This document shows, piece by piece, positions 1-8,194 of a DNA stretch of 64,000 nucleotides (the first letter of the stretch is position 1; each line of letters starts with the position of its first letter). This DNA is from Paenibacillus sp. FSL H8-0537 (GTDB lineage Bacteria > Bacillota > Bacilli > Paenibacillales > Paenibacillaceae), in the NCBI RefSeq assembly GCF_038051995.1, contig NZ_CP150290.1:2284001-2348000 (forward strand). The letters run 5' to 3'. The position numbers and the translations under genes were made by a program. The notes under the pieces are model-generated. The model saw only the letters and a list, made by a program, of their open reading frames with translations, did not search any database and was not told the origin of the DNA.

Positions 1-86
1 TAAAAGATGCAGCTTTCATTGCTTAATATAGCTCGCTGCCGCGCCTCCAGTTCTGGCCTGCAAAATACGCATGAATCGTGATTCAT
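1..86 (-). CDS. HIT family protein, N-terminal part (runs off window start)
   Basis: Reading the minus strand from an ATG at 86-84 gives about 28 residues beginning MNHDSCVFC. The CVFC pair followed by a stretch like RQRAILSNESC resembles the start of HIT-family nucleotide hydrolases or transferases, which begin with a short Cys-containing segment and reach their HxHxH motif much later. A ribosome binding site AAAGGAGC lies at 97-104, about ten bases upstream of the ATG. The catalytic region is outside the window, so the family call rests only on the N-terminal pattern. The gene is divergent from the DNA repair gene at 320, and 109-319 would hold both promoters. Confidence 0.6.
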   Translation of the reverse strand, partial: MNHDSCVFCRPELEARQRAILSNESCIF

Positions 87-319
87 CAATGGAATCGCTC
101 CTTTGAAGGATAGAATGATAAGGCAATAGCTGATCGTGCGTACAGCTCTATTTTACCAAACGATAGCCTATCTAGGTAATGAAATTGAAAGCTATAGGAG
201 TTGAAATAGGCGGTGATAGATTTCGTTATCTTGCTCTTTCATTCTCTGAGGCTTACAGTCTTGATGGCTTGAGGTATAGTAAGGATAAGACGAAATGAAT
301 GGAATAGCGGGGGATAGAA

Positions 320-1015
320 ATGGCACAAACGATACGGGAAGAGCTGCTTTTGCGGGCGGAGGCGGATTATCAAAAGTTTGCTGCGTCGCTGATACCGAAT
401 ATCAGCAATGTAATGGGTGTTCGGCTGCCGGAGCTGCGTAAGCTTGCAGCAGAAATTGTAAAGGGCGACTGGCGCGCTTATTTGGCGGAGGCAGACGATG
501 AATTTTTCGAGGAAGTCATGCTGCAAGGCATGGTCATTGGCCTCGTGAAGACGGATATGCAGGAGCTTCAACGCTATATCGCCGATTTTGTGCCGAAAAT
601 CGATAATTGGTCCGTCTGCGACAGCTTCTGTGCGGGGCTGAAGGTGACCAAAAAACATTCGCAGGAAATATGGGATTTTATCCAGCCGTATTTTGCTTCG
701 GAGCAGGAGTATGATTTGCGTTTTGCCGCGGTTATGCTGCTTAATTTTTATGTAAATGATGAATATATAGAGCGGGTGCTTCAGCGGCTCGATCAGATTG
801 ACCATCCAGCCTATTATGTGAAAATGGCGGTGGCATGGGCAGTATCCATCTGCTACATTAAGCAACCAGAGCCGACGATGGCCTATTTGAAAAATAATGC
901 GCTTGACACTTTCACTTATAACAAAGCGTTGCAGAAAATAACCGAATCGTACCGCATCGATCCGGATACGAAAGCGATTATCCGCAGCATGAAGCGGAAA
1001 GTCGTGAAGAGCTAA
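320..1015 (+). CDS. AlkD-like DNA alkylation repair protein (HEAT-repeat glycosylase)
   Basis: A 231-residue, almost wholly helical protein matching the AlkD/DNA alkylation repair family in size and pattern. The family motif IDNWSVCD sits at residues 94-101. It supplies the Trp and Asp that in AlkD-type glycosylases face the damaged base. Known members excise bulky or cationic alkylated purines such as 3- and 7-methyl adducts without base flipping. The C-terminus is basic (MKRKVVKS), as expected for a DNA-binding protein. The ATG is preceded by a GGGGGAT ribosome site. It stands alone, with 84 bases before the next gene. The substrate cannot be told from sequence. Confidence 0.85.
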   Translation: MAQTIREELLLRAEADYQKFAASLIPNISNVMGVRLPELRKLAAEIVKGDWRAYLAEADDEFFEEVMLQGMVIGLVKTDMQELQRYIADFVPKIDNWSVCDSFCAGLKVTKKHSQEIWDFIQPYFASEQEYDLRFAAVMLLNFYVNDEYIERVLQRLDQIDHPAYYVKMAVAWAVSICYIKQPEPTMAYLKNNALDTFTYNKALQKITESYRIDPDTKAIIRSMKRKVVKS

Positions 1016-1099
1016 TCAGGCAAAGCTAAATGAAGCAGAGTAAGTATAGTAGATGGCATACAGCGCATGCCTATTATTTAGAATGCCGGAGGGGGCACG

Positions 1100-1918
1100 A
1101 TGAAAAACGAGCTTTTATACAAGCATCCGAAGACTCTGCTCAATAAAGGGACCGGCTTTTTGTCGGGCTACAGCCATTCGCTCAATCCTTATACGGGCTG
1201 CGCTTTCGCTTGCTCCTATTGCTATGTGCGGGGCATGCCGGTGTCCATCTTCCGTGGACAGGAGTGGGGAAGCTGGGTTGATGTTAAGCTTGGCGCCGCC
1301 GAGCTGCTTAAGAAAGAGCTGCGAAAAGCGAAGGCGAAGGGGCCCGTTACGATTTTTATGTCCTCCAGCACGGACCCGTATCAGCCAGCCGAATATAAGG
1401 AGCAGGTGACGCGCTCCTTGCTGGAGGCGATGGTGGAGGAGCCGCCGGAGTTTTTGCTTGTTCAGACGAGAAGCCCGCTCGTTACTCGCGACATCGACTT
1501 GCTGCTGCGCCTGGGAAGCCGGGTGCGCGTCAGTATGACGGTAGAGACGGATTTGGAGGCGATCCGGAAGCATTTTTCACCGATGGCTCCGCCCATTCAA
1601 GCTCGATTGAAAGCTTTGCGATTACTGAAAGAAGCTGGCGTGCCGACTCAGGCGGCGGTTGCGCCATTGCTGCCGAGCAGCGAGGCATTTGCGGGCAAGC
1701 TTGCCACGCTCGTGAATCGGGTGTGCATAGACGATTATTTTATGGGTGATGGAAGCGGAGGTAAACGAACGAGGCGACTTGGTCTTGAGACACTGTATGC
1801 GCAGCAGGAAGCTGAGGAATGGTATGAGCCTTCGGCTTACGAGACGGTTTATCGGCAGTTCCGTGAGGTATTTGCGGAGGAGCAGCTGTTTATAAGTCAG
1901 GCGGGGTTTGAGCCTTGA
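1100..1918 (+). CDS. SPL-family radical SAM protein (Rv2578c-like)
   Basis: A 272-residue protein of the spore-photoproduct-lyase-like radical SAM group. The cluster motif C34-x3-C38-x2-C41 lies in a conserved context (SLNPYTGCAFACSYCYVRG), with SSSTDPYQPAE near residue 88 as a second family block. Such proteins bind a [4Fe-4S] cluster and S-adenosylmethionine. The group is often annotated as DNA repair photolyase, but most members have no shown reaction, and this one is shorter than true SplB. The start has a strong GGAGGGGG site. It follows the AlkD-like gene on the same strand, so a shared DNA-maintenance role is possible but unproven. Confidence 0.8.
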   Translation: MKNELLYKHPKTLLNKGTGFLSGYSHSLNPYTGCAFACSYCYVRGMPVSIFRGQEWGSWVDVKLGAAELLKKELRKAKAKGPVTIFMSSSTDPYQPAEYKEQVTRSLLEAMVEEPPEFLLVQTRSPLVTRDIDLLLRLGSRVRVSMTVETDLEAIRKHFSPMAPPIQARLKALRLLKEAGVPTQAAVAPLLPSSEAFAGKLATLVNRVCIDDYFMGDGSGGKRTRRLGLETLYAQQEAEEWYEPSAYETVYRQFREVFAEEQLFISQAGFEP

Positions 1919-1984
1919 GGGTATGACTGGATTTTACAGGAAATGATTGTAAGTGGCAGGTTTGGATGCTAGGATAAAAGAGAA

Positions 1985-2157
1985 GTGTCGCGCGAACGTT
2001 AAGCTCCCATGAAAACCCGGGGAGTTTCGCACATTGCGCCAGATAAGGGAAAACTCGGATTTTCATTTTCATGAGTGCTAGGATATGCAGTTGAATGAAG
2101 AGGTTCGCGGAAATGTTCCATTTTCCCCTTGCTGCGCAAGGCTTCACGAGATATGCT
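1985..2157 (+). promoter_or_regulatory. Probable CRISPR leader of type I-C style
   Basis: This AT-rich, gene-free stretch runs directly into the first CRISPR repeat. It contains a GCGCGAAC...TTTCGCAC pair at about 1990-2031 around a run of A and G. The last 45 bases have the form TTTTCC..TTGCTGCGCAAGGCTT, including a small TTGC/GCAA hairpin just before the repeat. From memory, leaders of type I-C arrays in Bacillus and Paenibacillus look like this, which fixes the array orientation as plus. No alignment was possible here. Confidence 0.5.
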
Positions 2158-2255
2158 GTCGCTCTCCGTGCGAGAGCGTGGATTGAAACATATAGATGGG
2201 TTTGAGCTTCCCAACTGGTAGTGGTCGCTCTCCTTGCGAGAGTGTGAATCTTGTT
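2158..2255 (+). CRISPR. Minimal CRISPR relic: two repeats, one spacer, type I-C-like
   Basis: Repeat 1 (2158-2189, 32 nt) begins GTCGCTCTCCGTGCGAGAGC and ends GTGGATTGAAAC, the classic shape of type I-C repeats. It has a GCTCTC/GAGAGC stem and a GATTGAAAC tail. Repeat 2 (from 2224) keeps the first 26 bases with three changes and then diverges, as leader-distal terminal repeats do. The spacer at 2190-2223 is 34 nt, normal for I-C. No cas gene lies in the window, so the array is an orphan or depends on a distant locus. The transcript would end at the terminator at 2303-2336. Confidence 0.75.
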
Positions 2256-2302
2256 TGAAAAGCTTTAGAGATATTGCGTTATTTAGATCCCTGTAATCAA
2301 AA

Positions 2303-2336
2303 AAAACGGCTGTCGAGCACCCTCGACAGCCGTTTT
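2303..2336. terminator. Strong bidirectional rho-independent terminator
   Basis: A perfect 15-bp stem (AAAACGGCTGTCGAG with its complement) closes a 4-nt CACC loop. It has A-rich DNA on the left and a T run on the right, so it can end transcription from either side. It lies between the CRISPR relic and the SLH fragment. Confidence 0.9.
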
Positions 2337-2359
2337 AACATTAAGGTTTCAATGTAGGA

Positions 2360-2887
2360 TTGAGTCGTTTCCATGGTTTCACCTCCAAATGGATTCTTAC
2401 CGGAGTAGGAGAATCGGAGTTTGCTCCGAACAAAACCACATCTCGCGCTGAATTTGCGACCATGATTGTTCGTGCATTAGGTTACTCCTCAGAATCAGGA
2501 ACAGTGTCGTTCAAAGATATTTCCTCCGATGCATGGTATGCAGACTCTATCGGTGTAGCCGTTGAGCTGGGATTGGTGCAGGGAGGAAAGGACGGTAATT
2601 TCCGGCCGAACGATACGATAACGCGTCAAGAAATGGCAAGCATTTTAAACAAAGCAAAGGCTCTTGCAGGCAAACAGCTGTCTGAAGAGGCAGAGGTGAA
2701 AACGGCTAATTTCATGGATGCTGATGAGGTTGCAGATTGGGCGAAGCAAGATGTCAGCAAGGCTGTTCAGGAGGGCTTGCTTATAGGAACGCCAGGTGGA
2801 AAATTCCAGCCGAAGCAAGCTGTAACACGGGCGGAAGCAGCGACCGTCATTCTTAGACTTCTGTTGAAAACTGAAATGATAAACTAA
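2360..2887 (+). pseudogene. SLH-domain protein fragment (C-terminal part, 5' truncated)
   Basis: The 175-residue frame contains three S-layer homology repeats. The first lacks its front half: it starts near ILTGVGESEFAPNKTTSRAE, in the middle of a domain. Two full SLH repeats follow, ending in TRAEAATVILRLL. Such triplets anchor surface proteins to pyruvylated cell-wall polymer and normally sit at the end of large exoproteins with a signal peptide. There is no signal peptide, only a TTG possible start with no good ribosome site, and a strong terminator 24 bases upstream. It is best read as the leftover 3' end of a large cell-surface gene. Confidence 0.8.
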
Positions 2888-2898
2888 AGTAAGCTCAG

Positions 2899-2967
2899 TT
2901 AAGCGGCCTTGGTCCTGAATTTCATCGGACTGAGTTCGCTTAGTTTCGTCTGTAAAGGAACGGCCTT
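2899..2967 (-). pseudogene. IS3-family transposase OrfB, C-terminal tail remnant
   Basis: The minus strand encodes PLQTKLSELSPMKFRTKAA followed by a TAA at 2901-2899. This matches the usual extreme C-terminus of IS3-type OrfB transposases (a TKL..LSP..YRTKAA pattern). Only about 22 codons remain and no terminal repeat is evident. It lies just behind the SLH fragment, which fits that gene having been broken by insertion and deletion. Confidence 0.55.
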
Positions 2968-3145
2968 GTGGCAGCAGTTTGCTCTAATCAATGATGTTCG
3001 CCCCTATCATTTACAGAAGATAGAATACCGATATAATAGAGAAGGAAGTCATGAAGGTAGATATCTGAGAAAATAAGCAGAGGTCTATAGTATAATGGCT
3101 GCTGCTATGAAAGTAGAACATTCCTCAAGGAGATGATCGTTCGTT

Positions 3146-4687
3146 ATGAAAATGAATAAATACGTAACCGCCATGCTCGGCATGGCGATATTCACCTTGC
3201 TTGTTATCGGTGTTTCGGTACCGGATGTTTCGGCAGAGGGGGCTGATTATTATGTCGCAACGACGGGCAATGATTCCAATGCCGGTACGATAACCGCGCC
3301 ATGGAAAACGCTGCAGCATGCAGCTGATACGGTACCAGCTGGAAGCACAGTTTACGTTCGGGGTGGCGTGTACAAGCAGAAGCTGAACGTAACCCGTTCT
3401 GGCTCAGCTGCGGCAGGGCCTATTATCTTCACGAATTACGGAGAAGAGGTGGCTGTTATTGACGGCACGGGACTGACGGCGAGTGGTGCGGAAGGCCTCG
3501 TTAGCTTGACCGATGTCAGCCATGTGACCATTAAGGGCTTGGAAATCCGCAACTTTACAAGCACTTCGAAAAATAAGGTGCCGATAGGCATCTATGTAAG
3601 CGGAGCTGGAAGCTATATCAGCCTGCTGGACAATAAAGTTCATGCGATTAAAAATACGGTGACACCGACAGGCAGCGGCTTGCAAGGCCGCGACGCTCAT
3701 GGCATTGCCGTATATGGCACGAAGTCGCCAGCCTCGCTTAACAATCTGACGATTGACGGCAATGAGCTGTACAATTTGGTGCTTGGTTCCAGCGAATCGC
3801 TTGTGCTCAATGGCAATGTCGATACATTCGAAGTAACGAATAATCTGATCCATGACAATGACAATATTGGCATCGACCTGATCGGCTTTGAGGGGACCGC
3901 CCCGAATACAGCCTATGATCAGGTACGCAACGGTCTAGTGAAGGGGAACCATGTGTACAATATTACATCCAATAACAACCCTTCTTATGGCAAGAAGCTT
4001 CCCAACAACAGCCATGCAGCTGGCGGCATTTATGTCGATGGCGGCAAGGACAGCATCATCGAGCATAACTACAGCTACAACAATGATATTGGCATTGAAA
4101 TAGCTTCCGAGCATAAAGGGAAATCTACGAGCAATATTACAGTTCGCAGCAATATTATTTACAATAACCGTCTAACGGGCATTGCAATGGGCGGCTATGA
4201 TAAGCAGCGCGGCTCTACAACAGACAGCAAAATCATCAACAATACGCTGTACAAAAACGATACAATCGGTGACGGCGCAGGCCAGCTGTACGTTCAATTT
4301 GACACGAAAAATAATGTGATCAAAAACAATATTATGGTGGCCAGCTCGACAGGCGTCCTCATCTATAACGAATATACGCAAAATGTCGGCAATATCGTCG
4401 ATTACAATATGTATTTCACGCCAGGCGGAAGCTCGGATGCCTACTGGGTTTGGAAAAATGTTGAGTATAACGGCTACGCGGCATACAAAGCAAATTCCGG
4501 CAGCGATTCACATTCCGTATTTGCAGATCCTAAGTTCGCAAATGTCTTATTGAACGACTTCCATCTGCAAGCGACGTCCCCAGCTATGGATGCTGGCGAC
4601 ACGGATACCGCCCTTATCGGTACGCTGGATATCGATGGGCAGCCGCGTGTACAGGGTACAGCTGTTAATATTGGAGCAGATGAGTAA
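3146..4687 (+). CDS. Secreted right-handed parallel beta-helix protein (pectate-lyase-like fold)
   Basis: A 513-residue exported protein. Residues 1-30 form a Sec signal peptide (basic start, hydrophobic core, DVSA cleavage site). Next comes DYYVATTGNDSNAGT, the usual opening of secreted beta-helix or PL9-like proteins. The body is rich in Asn-containing coil repeats (NNLIHDND, GNHVYNI, HNYSYNNDIGIEI, NNTLYKND), the signature of stacked right-handed beta-helix turns, and it ends in DIDGQPR...NIGADE. Relatives cleave or bind acidic polysaccharides such as pectin. The catalytic residues cannot be placed with confidence. An AAGGAGATGAT site precedes the start. It appears monocistronic. Confidence 0.8.
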   Translation: MKMNKYVTAMLGMAIFTLLVIGVSVPDVSAEGADYYVATTGNDSNAGTITAPWKTLQHAADTVPAGSTVYVRGGVYKQKLNVTRSGSAAAGPIIFTNYGEEVAVIDGTGLTASGAEGLVSLTDVSHVTIKGLEIRNFTSTSKNKVPIGIYVSGAGSYISLLDNKVHAIKNTVTPTGSGLQGRDAHGIAVYGTKSPASLNNLTIDGNELYNLVLGSSESLVLNGNVDTFEVTNNLIHDNDNIGIDLIGFEGTAPNTAYDQVRNGLVKGNHVYNITSNNNPSYGKKLPNNSHAAGGIYVDGGKDSIIEHNYSYNNDIGIEIASEHKGKSTSNITVRSNIIYNNRLTGIAMGGYDKQRGSTTDSKIINNTLYKNDTIGDGAGQLYVQFDTKNNVIKNNIMVASSTGVLIYNEYTQNVGNIVDYNMYFTPGGSSDAYWVWKNVEYNGYAAYKANSGSDSHSVFADPKFANVLLNDFHLQATSPAMDAGDTDTALIGTLDIDGQPRVQGTAVNIGADE

Positions 4688-4807
4688 CGGCAGAGCTTAA
4701 GCAGGCAAACGGTTAAAAAGACGCAAAAAACGCCAGGAAAAAGCAAGCTTCCCTGGGGCTGGACTATAAAATTATATTTGCTGCAAATCATTGTTGGTCA
4801 AATATAA

Positions 4808-4964
4808 TACAATGATGCCAACCGCTCCATTAGCGACGAGACCCGTAAAAAATTTGGGAAACCGCCGAGCAGCTAGGCTATCGCACGCTCCGACCGGCAA
4901 AGAAGAAAAAGGCAGAAGCCAAAACAGCCTATCGAATTGGTTGCCTAGTCGCGATTCCGCTGCC
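4808..4964 (+). pseudogene. LacI-family regulator relic (N-terminal DNA-binding part, frameshifted)
   Basis: Frame one reads YNDANRSISDETRKK up to about 4850. After a one-base shift the next frame reads IWETAEQLGYR and then a KKKKAEAK linker and YRIGCLVAIP. Together this is the second half of a LacI headpiece (helix 3 and hinge) followed by the first strand of the sugar-binding domain. The front half of the helix-turn-helix and nearly all of the effector domain are missing. It marks a lost sugar-regulation locus downstream of the beta-helix gene. Confidence 0.65.
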
Positions 4965-5089
4965 ATAACAGAGCTTGATATGTATATGCATGTAGATCCA
5001 TTAAAAGATGACTTCTGATTAATCAGGCGTCCTCTTTTTTTGTTTTACTAGGTCCTATATGCAAAAGGCAGCTGCATGGTGCTAGTTTC

Positions 5090-5135
5090 GGGGGGGAGGG
5101 GGGGCTCCCTGCACAAAGACACAAAGACACAAAGA
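5090..5135. repeat. Two 7-G tracts followed by a 3x8-bp tandem repeat
   Basis: Seven Gs, one A and seven Gs run from 5090 to 5104. They are followed after a short gap by three exact copies of CACAAAGA (5112-5135). No gene is disrupted. The G tracts could fold as a quadruplex-like structure or slip during replication. No frame here looks coding. Confidence 0.6.
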
Positions 5136-5267
5136 CGGACTTCGTGGGCACAACTTGGAGGACACAGCAGCCGCTAATTCAACCGAATCACTGGTTTTGG
5201 CACCGGCTGCGGACTCAGGAATCGCTAATGCGCTGCCCATCGTCATTTTCAGAGGATTATGAGGGCA

Positions 5268-5336
5268 ATAGCGGATCTCCTGTCCGCTTAAGTCCTGAAA
5301 TGGGATTGAAAGCCAGAATAGCGGAACCTCAGTCCG
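5268..5336. repeat. Pair of short CGGA-N7-TCCG hairpin repeats in non-coding DNA
   Basis: ATAGCGGATCTCCTGTCCG at 5268-5286 and ATAGCGGAACCTCAGTCCG at 5318-5336 are 50 bases apart. Each can fold as CGGA-loop-TCCG. I recall similar ATAGCGGA/GTCCG units as dispersed repeats in Paenibacillus intergenic DNA. Long open frames cross this region on both strands (5144-5473 plus, 5082-5507 minus) but look non-coding: odd composition, no ribosome sites and no family pattern. The rest of 4965-5616 shows nothing else I can name. Confidence 0.45.
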
Positions 5337-5616
5337 TGAAAAAAGGAAATAGTCTCCAAAACTACGTATTGTCAGCCACATTGCTCTCTGCAACTGTGTT
5401 TTCAGCAACAATCGCATGCTGTGGTTCCTTCGGTCTTGAATGGTCAGAGGAATTGGCATTGAATTGGCAATAAGCAAGCAGCAGCAAGGGCTCACGATTG
5501 CATACACATCCTAGGGAGTGCTGCTTAAAATATGTTGGACAGCTTGCGATATTCGCGCGGCCCTTTCGCTAAAGAAATATGGCGGGAGGGGTTATTTTTA
5601 TTATAATTTTTGGTTT

Positions 5617-5659
5617 TGTGAAAAATATCACATAACTCCCGCTCGTTGTTGTTTATACT
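5617..5659 (+). promoter_or_regulatory. Fnr-dependent promoter of nirB
   Basis: TGTGA-AAAATA-TCACA at 5617-5632 is a perfect Fnr/Crp-family palindrome. A TATACT -10 box lies at 5654-5659. The site centre (5624.5) is 29.5 bases before the -10, which puts it near -41.5, the class II activation position. No good -35 is seen, as expected for an activated promoter. Confidence 0.85.
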
Positions 5660-5700
5660 GATGGTAAGAACAATGAAAGCTTTACAGGGAGGCGTTTACA

Positions 5701-8127
5701 ATGGGAGCAATACGGCAAAAGCTTGTGCTGATTGGCAATGGGATGGCGGGAGTAAACACGCTGGAGCATATCCTCAAGCTGTCACCGGAGCAATATGACA
5801 TCACGGTATTCGGCAGCGAGCCGCATCCAAACTATAACCGGATTATGCTTTCTTATGTATTGGAAGGCAGTAAGACGATAGATGATATTATTTTGAACAG
5901 TTGGGCTTGGTACGAGGAGCATCATATTACGCTGCATACGGGAACGACGATAACGGCTATTGATACGCAGCAAAAAATCGTGTTTGCGGACAATGGGTTG
6001 ACCGCAGCCTATGACCGTCTAATTATTGCTACGGGCTCGAATCCCATTATACTGCCCGTTCCCGGGCATCAGAAGCAGGGTGTCGTAGGCTTCCGCGACA
6101 TTGCGGATTGCAGCGTCATGCTGGAGACAGCGAAGCAATATCGCAATGCAGCTGTTATAGGCGGCGGGCTGCTCGGTCTGGAAGCTGCCAAGGGCTTGCT
6201 CAATTTGGGCATGAATGTGACGGTCATTCATTTAATGGCGGATTTAATGGAGCGTCAGCTTGACACGAGCGCTTCGGCGATGTTGAAGGCGGAGCTGGAG
6301 CGGCAGGGGCTGCATTTCCTCATGGAAAAGCAGACGGCGGAAATTTATGGCGGTGAGCGTGTTGAGGGGCTGACCTTCAGCGACGGAACGAAGCTGGAAT
6401 CGGATTTTATCGTTATGGCAGCGGGCATACGGCCTAATACGGCTTTGGCCAGCGCGAGCGGTCTTGAAGTGAAGCGGGGCATCGTCGTCGATGATTACAT
6501 GCAAACGTCGGCGGAAGGCGTGTACGCAGTTGGCGAATGCGCCGAGCACCGCGGCGTTTGCTACGGCTTGGTAGCCCCGCTGTTTGAGCAGGGGGCCGTG
6601 CTGGCGAAGCAGCTATGCGGCGTGCAGACGAAGCCTTACGAGGGAACGCAAGTGTCGACGAAGCTGAAAATTTCGGGCGTAGATGTATTTTCGACGGGCG
6701 TCTTCTTGGATCAGCCAGAGCTGACGGTCATTCGCAAGCAGGATGACTGGAAACAGCAGTACAAGAAGCTGCTGCTTAAGGAAAATACAATTGTTGGCGG
6801 TGTGCTTTACGGCGATGTCAGCGATTCGAGCCGGATTCAGCAATGGGTACGCGAAGGGGCTGCCATGACGGAGGCTATTTATGCAGAGCTGATGGGAGCA
6901 GCTGGCACCGCGTTGTCGGCTGCTGACCGCGTAGCGCAAATGGCCGACGATGAAATCGTATGCGGCTGCAATGGCGTATCGAAGGGGAGCATCGTAAAGG
7001 CGATCAAGGACAATTCGCTTACTTCGGTCGATGAGGTAAAGGCGTGCACAGGGGCTGGGCGTTCGTGCGGAGGCTGTGTGCCGACGGTTAGCCATTTGCT
7101 GCAATATGTGTTGGGAGACGAATATGCCGGCCAGAAGACGAAGACGGGCATTTGCGGCTGCACGAGCCTCAGCCGCGATGAAATCGTAGCTACGATTAAA
7201 GAGAAGCATCTGACGACTGTGAAAGAGGTTATGCATGTACTGGAGTGGCACAATCCGGAGGGCTGCTCGAAATGTCGCCCAGCGGTCAATTATTACTTGG
7301 GCATGCTGTGGCCGCAGGAGCATGAGGACGAGAAGGATTCGCGCTTCGTTAATGAACGGATGAACGCCAACATTCAGAAGGATGGCACCTACACGGTTGT
7401 GCCGCGGATGTATGGCGGCGTGACGACGCCGCAGGATTTGAAGAAAATTGCCGATGTTGCCGTGAAATATGATGTAAAAATGGTCAAAGTGACCGGAGGC
7501 CAGCGGCTTGATTTAATCGGGGTTGCGAAAGAAGATTTGCCGCTCGTATGGGAAGAGCTGGATATGCCCTCGGGCTATGCCTATGCGAAGGCGCTGCGTA
7601 CAGTGAAAACCTGCGTCGGCCAGCAATTTTGCCGCTTCGGTACACAGGATTCGATCGGCATGGGCATTCGGCTGGAAAAAACATTTGAGCGGATCGATAT
7701 GCCCGCCAAGTTCAAAATGGCCGTGAATGGCTGTCCGCGCAACTGCGCCGAGTCGTGTACGAAGGATATTGGCATCGTCGGCAATGACGGCGGCTGGGAA
7801 ATGTTCGTTGGCGGCAATGGTGGAATCAAGCCGCGCATCGCCGAGCTGCTGTGCAAAGTAAAAACGGATGAAGAGCTTGTGCAGATGGTGGGTGCTTTTA
7901 CCCAATATTATCGTTTGACGGCGAATTACTTGGAGCGCACTTCGGAGTGGGTGGAGCGCGTTGGCATAGAGGCGATTAAAGCGGAGGTTGTTGACAATAT
8001 GGATCGCCGCCGCGAGCTGTATCAGGATATTTTAGCCGCGCTAGCCGAACTGAAGGAGCCTTGGAGCACAGCGCTTGAGGAGCAGCGGGAAAGCAGCTAT
8101 CTGTTTGATGCGATTCAAATGAAATAG
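5701..8127 (+). CDS. nirB: Nitrite reductase [NAD(P)H], large subunit
   Basis: An 808-residue cytoplasmic siroheme enzyme that reduces nitrite to ammonium. Domains in order: an FAD/NAD(P)H oxidoreductase (residues 1 to about 400, with GNGMAGVN and VIGGGLLGLEAA dinucleotide motifs); a BFD-like [2Fe-2S] domain with C421, C423, C456 and C459; a second Cys set C485, C487, C522, C525; then the sulfite/nitrite reductase ferredoxin-like and siroheme/[4Fe-4S] domains. The cluster ligands are C638, C644, C678 and C682 (TCVGQQFC and NGCPRNC). Length and order match the NirB/NasD family. The start has GGGAGG just upstream. It heads an operon with nirD and a RIC protein behind an Fnr promoter, which suggests anaerobic detoxification or electron disposal rather than pure assimilation. 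No nitrite transporter gene is adjacent. Confidence 0.95.
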   Translation: MGAIRQKLVLIGNGMAGVNTLEHILKLSPEQYDITVFGSEPHPNYNRIMLSYVLEGSKTIDDIILNSWAWYEEHHITLHTGTTITAIDTQQKIVFADNGLTAAYDRLIIATGSNPIILPVPGHQKQGVVGFRDIADCSVMLETAKQYRNAAVIGGGLLGLEAAKGLLNLGMNVTVIHLMADLMERQLDTSASAMLKAELERQGLHFLMEKQTAEIYGGERVEGLTFSDGTKLESDFIVMAAGIRPNTALASASGLEVKRGIVVDDYMQTSAEGVYAVGECAEHRGVCYGLVAPLFEQGAVLAKQLCGVQTKPYEGTQVSTKLKISGVDVFSTGVFLDQPELTVIRKQDDWKQQYKKLLLKENTIVGGVLYGDVSDSSRIQQWVREGAAMTEAIYAELMGAAGTALSAADRVAQMADDEIVCGCNGVSKGSIVKAIKDNSLTSVDEVKACTGAGRSCGGCVPTVSHLLQYVLGDEYAGQKTKTGICGCTSLSRDEIVATIKEKHLTTVKEVMHVLEWHNPEGCSKCRPAVNYYLGMLWPQEHEDEKDSRFVNERMNANIQKDGTYTVVPRMYGGVTTPQDLKKIADVAVKYDVKMVKVTGGQRLDLIGVAKEDLPLVWEELDMPSGYAYAKALRTVKTCVGQQFCRFGTQDSIGMGIRLEKTFERIDMPAKFKMAVNGCPRNCAESCTKDIGIVGNDGGWEMFVGGNGGIKPRIAELLCKVKTDEELVQMVGAFTQYYRLTANYLERTSEWVERVGIEAIKAEVVDNMDRRRELYQDILAALAELKEPWSTALEEQRESSYLFDAIQMK

Positions 8128-8194
8128 GCAAGCGCATGCAGGGTAGGCTGAGCAGTTACTAAAATTTAAAGGATAGAAGGCGAGGAGAGTCCAA

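Noticed and set aside
5082..5507. Overlapping 141- and 109-codon open frames on opposite strands
   Set aside because: Both cross the G tracts and repeats, lack ribosome sites and show no family pattern. They look like chance frames in repetitive intergenic DNA.
6613..7323. Long antisense frames inside nirB, pflB, lacZ, fruK and similar genes
   Set aside because: They follow the codon phase of the real GC-biased genes, have no ribosome sites and encode no recognisable proteins.
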